DNA of 15,020 nt, taken from assembly GCA_937952245.1 (NCBI GenBank), contig CALFYS010000152.1:1-15020 (forward strand), read 5' to 3'. This document shows positions 14,083 through 15,020 of the stretch, one piece after another. This DNA comes from an uncultured Alphaproteobacteria bacterium. GTDB lineage: Bacteria > Pseudomonadota > Alphaproteobacteria > Puniceispirillales > UBA1172. The stretch's first letter is position 1. Every line of letters starts with the position of its first letter. The position numbers and the translations under genes were made by a program. The notes under the pieces are model-generated. The model worked only from the letters and a program-made list of their open reading frames with translations. It ran no database searches and was not told the origin of the DNA.

Positions 14083-14430
14083 TTATTTCTGGTTGTCGCC
14101 ACCTTCAGGCCCGAAAAAGATCACCCAAGCCTCTAGGCTTTCGCCGAAGTCAAAAAACCGATGCTCCATGCCAGCGGGAACAAATAGAAAATCACCCGCT
14201 TCAAATGAGGTCACGTCATCGCCCATTTGAAATTGACCCGCCCCCTTTATGATGACATATCACTCGTCCCGTGTGTGGGGTTGTTGAAGGTCTTCGTTTT
14301 GCGGCATATAAAGTTCGACGAGCAACTCACCTCTCTGCAAGCCGATATGAAATCGCTCCCCATTTGACCCGGGGATATTGGCCTTCATCTCTTGCGGTTG
14401 CAATTTCACCGCGTCGTTAAAGTTTGTCAT
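14083..14430 (-). pseudogene. Cupin-domain gene interrupted by an in-frame TGA
   Basis: A single-domain cupin of 115 codons with one internal stop. It starts at ATG 14430 behind a near-perfect AAGGAGG (14442-14436) and reads 56 residues to PHTRDE, part of cupin motif 1. Codon 57 is TGA (14262-14260). The same frame then continues for 58 residues, YVIIKGAGQF...GDFLFVPAGMEHRFFDF...WVIFFGPEGG, which is the rest of motif 1 and all of motif 2 (PAGxxH), to TAA 14085-14083. Homologs I recall have DE(V/I/L/W)YVV here, so one change from TGG (Trp) or TTA (Leu) explains the stop. Neither half alone would fold as a beta-barrel. UGA is not recoded in this genome: infC ends normally at TGA. Sequencing error is the main alternative. 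Family role is unknown; these cupins bind a metal and small ligands. Confidence 0.75.
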
Positions 14431-14576
14431 CTCTCCCTCCTTAAGGCTCACCGTCCATCAGGGCTATCCCCCAACCATAACCCAAAAAAGTTAACATCTC
14501 GTTAATGCCACCAAGCCGAAATATTTATTCTTTTCATCACCTTGAACATCATCAGCGGGTTGCATAAATACAGGTC
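14431..14576. other. Divergent intergenic region, cupin pseudogene / exchanger
   Basis: An AT-rich region carrying the cupin ribosome site and a short dyad TTAAC (14491-14495), five bases, GTTAA (14501-14505). A candidate plus-strand promoter, TTGAAC (14542-14547), 17 bases, TAAATA (14565-14570), would start at 14577, the A of the exchanger ATG. All these matches are weak. Confidence 0.35.
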
Positions 14577-15020
14577 ATGCTCATCACGATTATGATATTG
14601 GCTGGCTTGATGCTCTTGTTTTTAGGGGGGCATTATTTGGTTCAGCACGCGGTCTTGCTGGCCGAAAAACTGGGGCTGTCGCCGCTTGTCATCAGCATGA
14701 CCATCGTTGCCTTTGGCACCTCTGCCCCTGAATTGGTGGTGACGATTGACGCGTTGTTGAACGATTACGGTGATCTGGTGCTGGGCAATATTATCGGCAG
14801 CAATATCGCCAATATGATGCTGGTGTTGCCGCTGGCGGCCATCATCTTTCCCCTGACTGTCCCGAAAGCCATTGTCTGGCGGGAAGGCGGGGTGATGGTG
14901 GGCGCAACCCTGCTGTTTGCGGGGTTCTGCCTGATGGGGGTGTTGTCGGTGCTGGCGGGGGCGGTGTTGTTGCTGGCGCTGGCGGCGTTTATGGCGTTCA
15001 GCTTGCTTTATTCGGATCAA
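14577..15020 (+). CDS. CaCA-family Na+/Ca2+ (cation/proton) antiporter, N-terminal part
   Basis: An inner-membrane cation exchanger; the first 148 residues are in the window and the frame runs off the right edge, so the second half, including the alpha-2 repeat, is missing. It starts with a hydrophobic helix (MLITIMILAGLMLLFLGG). The alpha-1 repeat carries the family signature: SMTIVAFGTSAPELVVT (40-56), with the conserved GTSAPEL and its ion-binding Glu52, then GNIIGSNIAN (70-79). Three more hydrophobic segments follow (about 81-93, 105-122 and 124-144). The whole layout matches E. coli YrbG and the archaeal NCX proteins. The ion partner cannot be told from this part. ATG 14577 has only CAGG nearby as a ribosome site and a promoter-like sequence ending seven bases upstream, so the message may be leaderless. 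Codon use is typical for the window. Confidence 0.93.
   Translation, partial: MLITIMILAGLMLLFLGGHYLVQHAVLLAEKLGLSPLVISMTIVAFGTSAPELVVTIDALLNDYGDLVLGNIIGSNIANMMLVLPLAAIIFPLTVPKAIVWREGGVMVGATLLFAGFCLMGVLSVLAGAVLLLALAAFMAFSLLYSDQ

Noticed and set aside
14260..14262. UGA recoded as tryptophan or selenocysteine in the cupin gene
   Set aside because: infC ends at TGA exactly where the family ends, Trp is written TGG across the window, and no selenocysteine-type hairpin is apparent after the stop.
14491..14505. TTAAC-N5-GTTAA dyad as an operator
   Set aside because: Arms of five AT-rich bases are expected by chance in this spacer and it does not align with a promoter.
14622..15020. A minus-strand frame of 132 codons, very rich in His, Gln and Arg
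   Set aside because: It is antisense to the CaCA exchanger, whose GTSAPEL and GNIIGSN motifs prove the plus strand is coding; His/Gln-rich shadows are typical opposite Leu/Val-rich membrane genes.

Overview
The window looks like a housekeeping stretch of an alphaproteobacterial chromosome. The pointers are the gene order thrS-infC-rpmI-rplT-pheS-pheT, a long 'type 2' LeuA, an IF-3 N-terminus of the alphaproteobacterial kind and an ABHD10-like hydrolase. A marine Rhodospirillales or SAR116-like lineage would fit, but that is a guess from protein style only. I see no phage genes, insertion sequences, CRISPR array or defence system.

Layout. Positions 1-83 hold the tail of an unrecognised plus-strand gene. 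An ABHD10-like alpha/beta hydrolase (minus, 120-953) is divergent from a GT4-family glycosyltransferase (plus, 1150-2367). Then comes a plus-strand translation block: thrS, infC, rpmI, rplT, pheS, pheT (2443-9233). It ends at a strong bidirectional terminator (9253-9281) shared with convergent leuA (minus, 9308-11005). A 358-bp divergent region separates leuA from lepA (plus, 11364-13166). After it lie a small membrane protein (minus), tRNA-Ser(GGA), a YdeI/OmpD-associated-like small protein (minus), a cupin gene broken by one in-frame stop (minus), and the 5' part of a CaCA-family cation exchanger running off the right edge (plus, from 14577).

How the genes work together. The central block makes two aminoacyl-tRNA synthetases (Thr, Phe), initiation factor IF-3 and ribosomal proteins L35 and L20. 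The sequence suggests it is not one simple operon: near-consensus sigma70-type promoters lie just upstream of infC and of rpmI. LepA (EF4) and tRNA-Ser add to the translation theme. LeuA is the first committed enzyme of leucine synthesis.

The most interesting content is regulatory. infC probably starts at an AUA codon behind a strong Shine-Dalgarno site. leuA is preceded by a 12-residue peptide with five leucines that may be translated from a leaderless transcript, suggesting attenuation. A hairpin just before thrS carries a UCGU loop resembling the tRNA-Thr anticodon. rpmI-rplT has a structured 5' leader that could be an L20 autoregulatory site. The right end holds small accessory genes, one recently inactivated and one whose C-terminus is encoded antisense to tRNA-Ser. 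I found no convincing novel multi-gene system.
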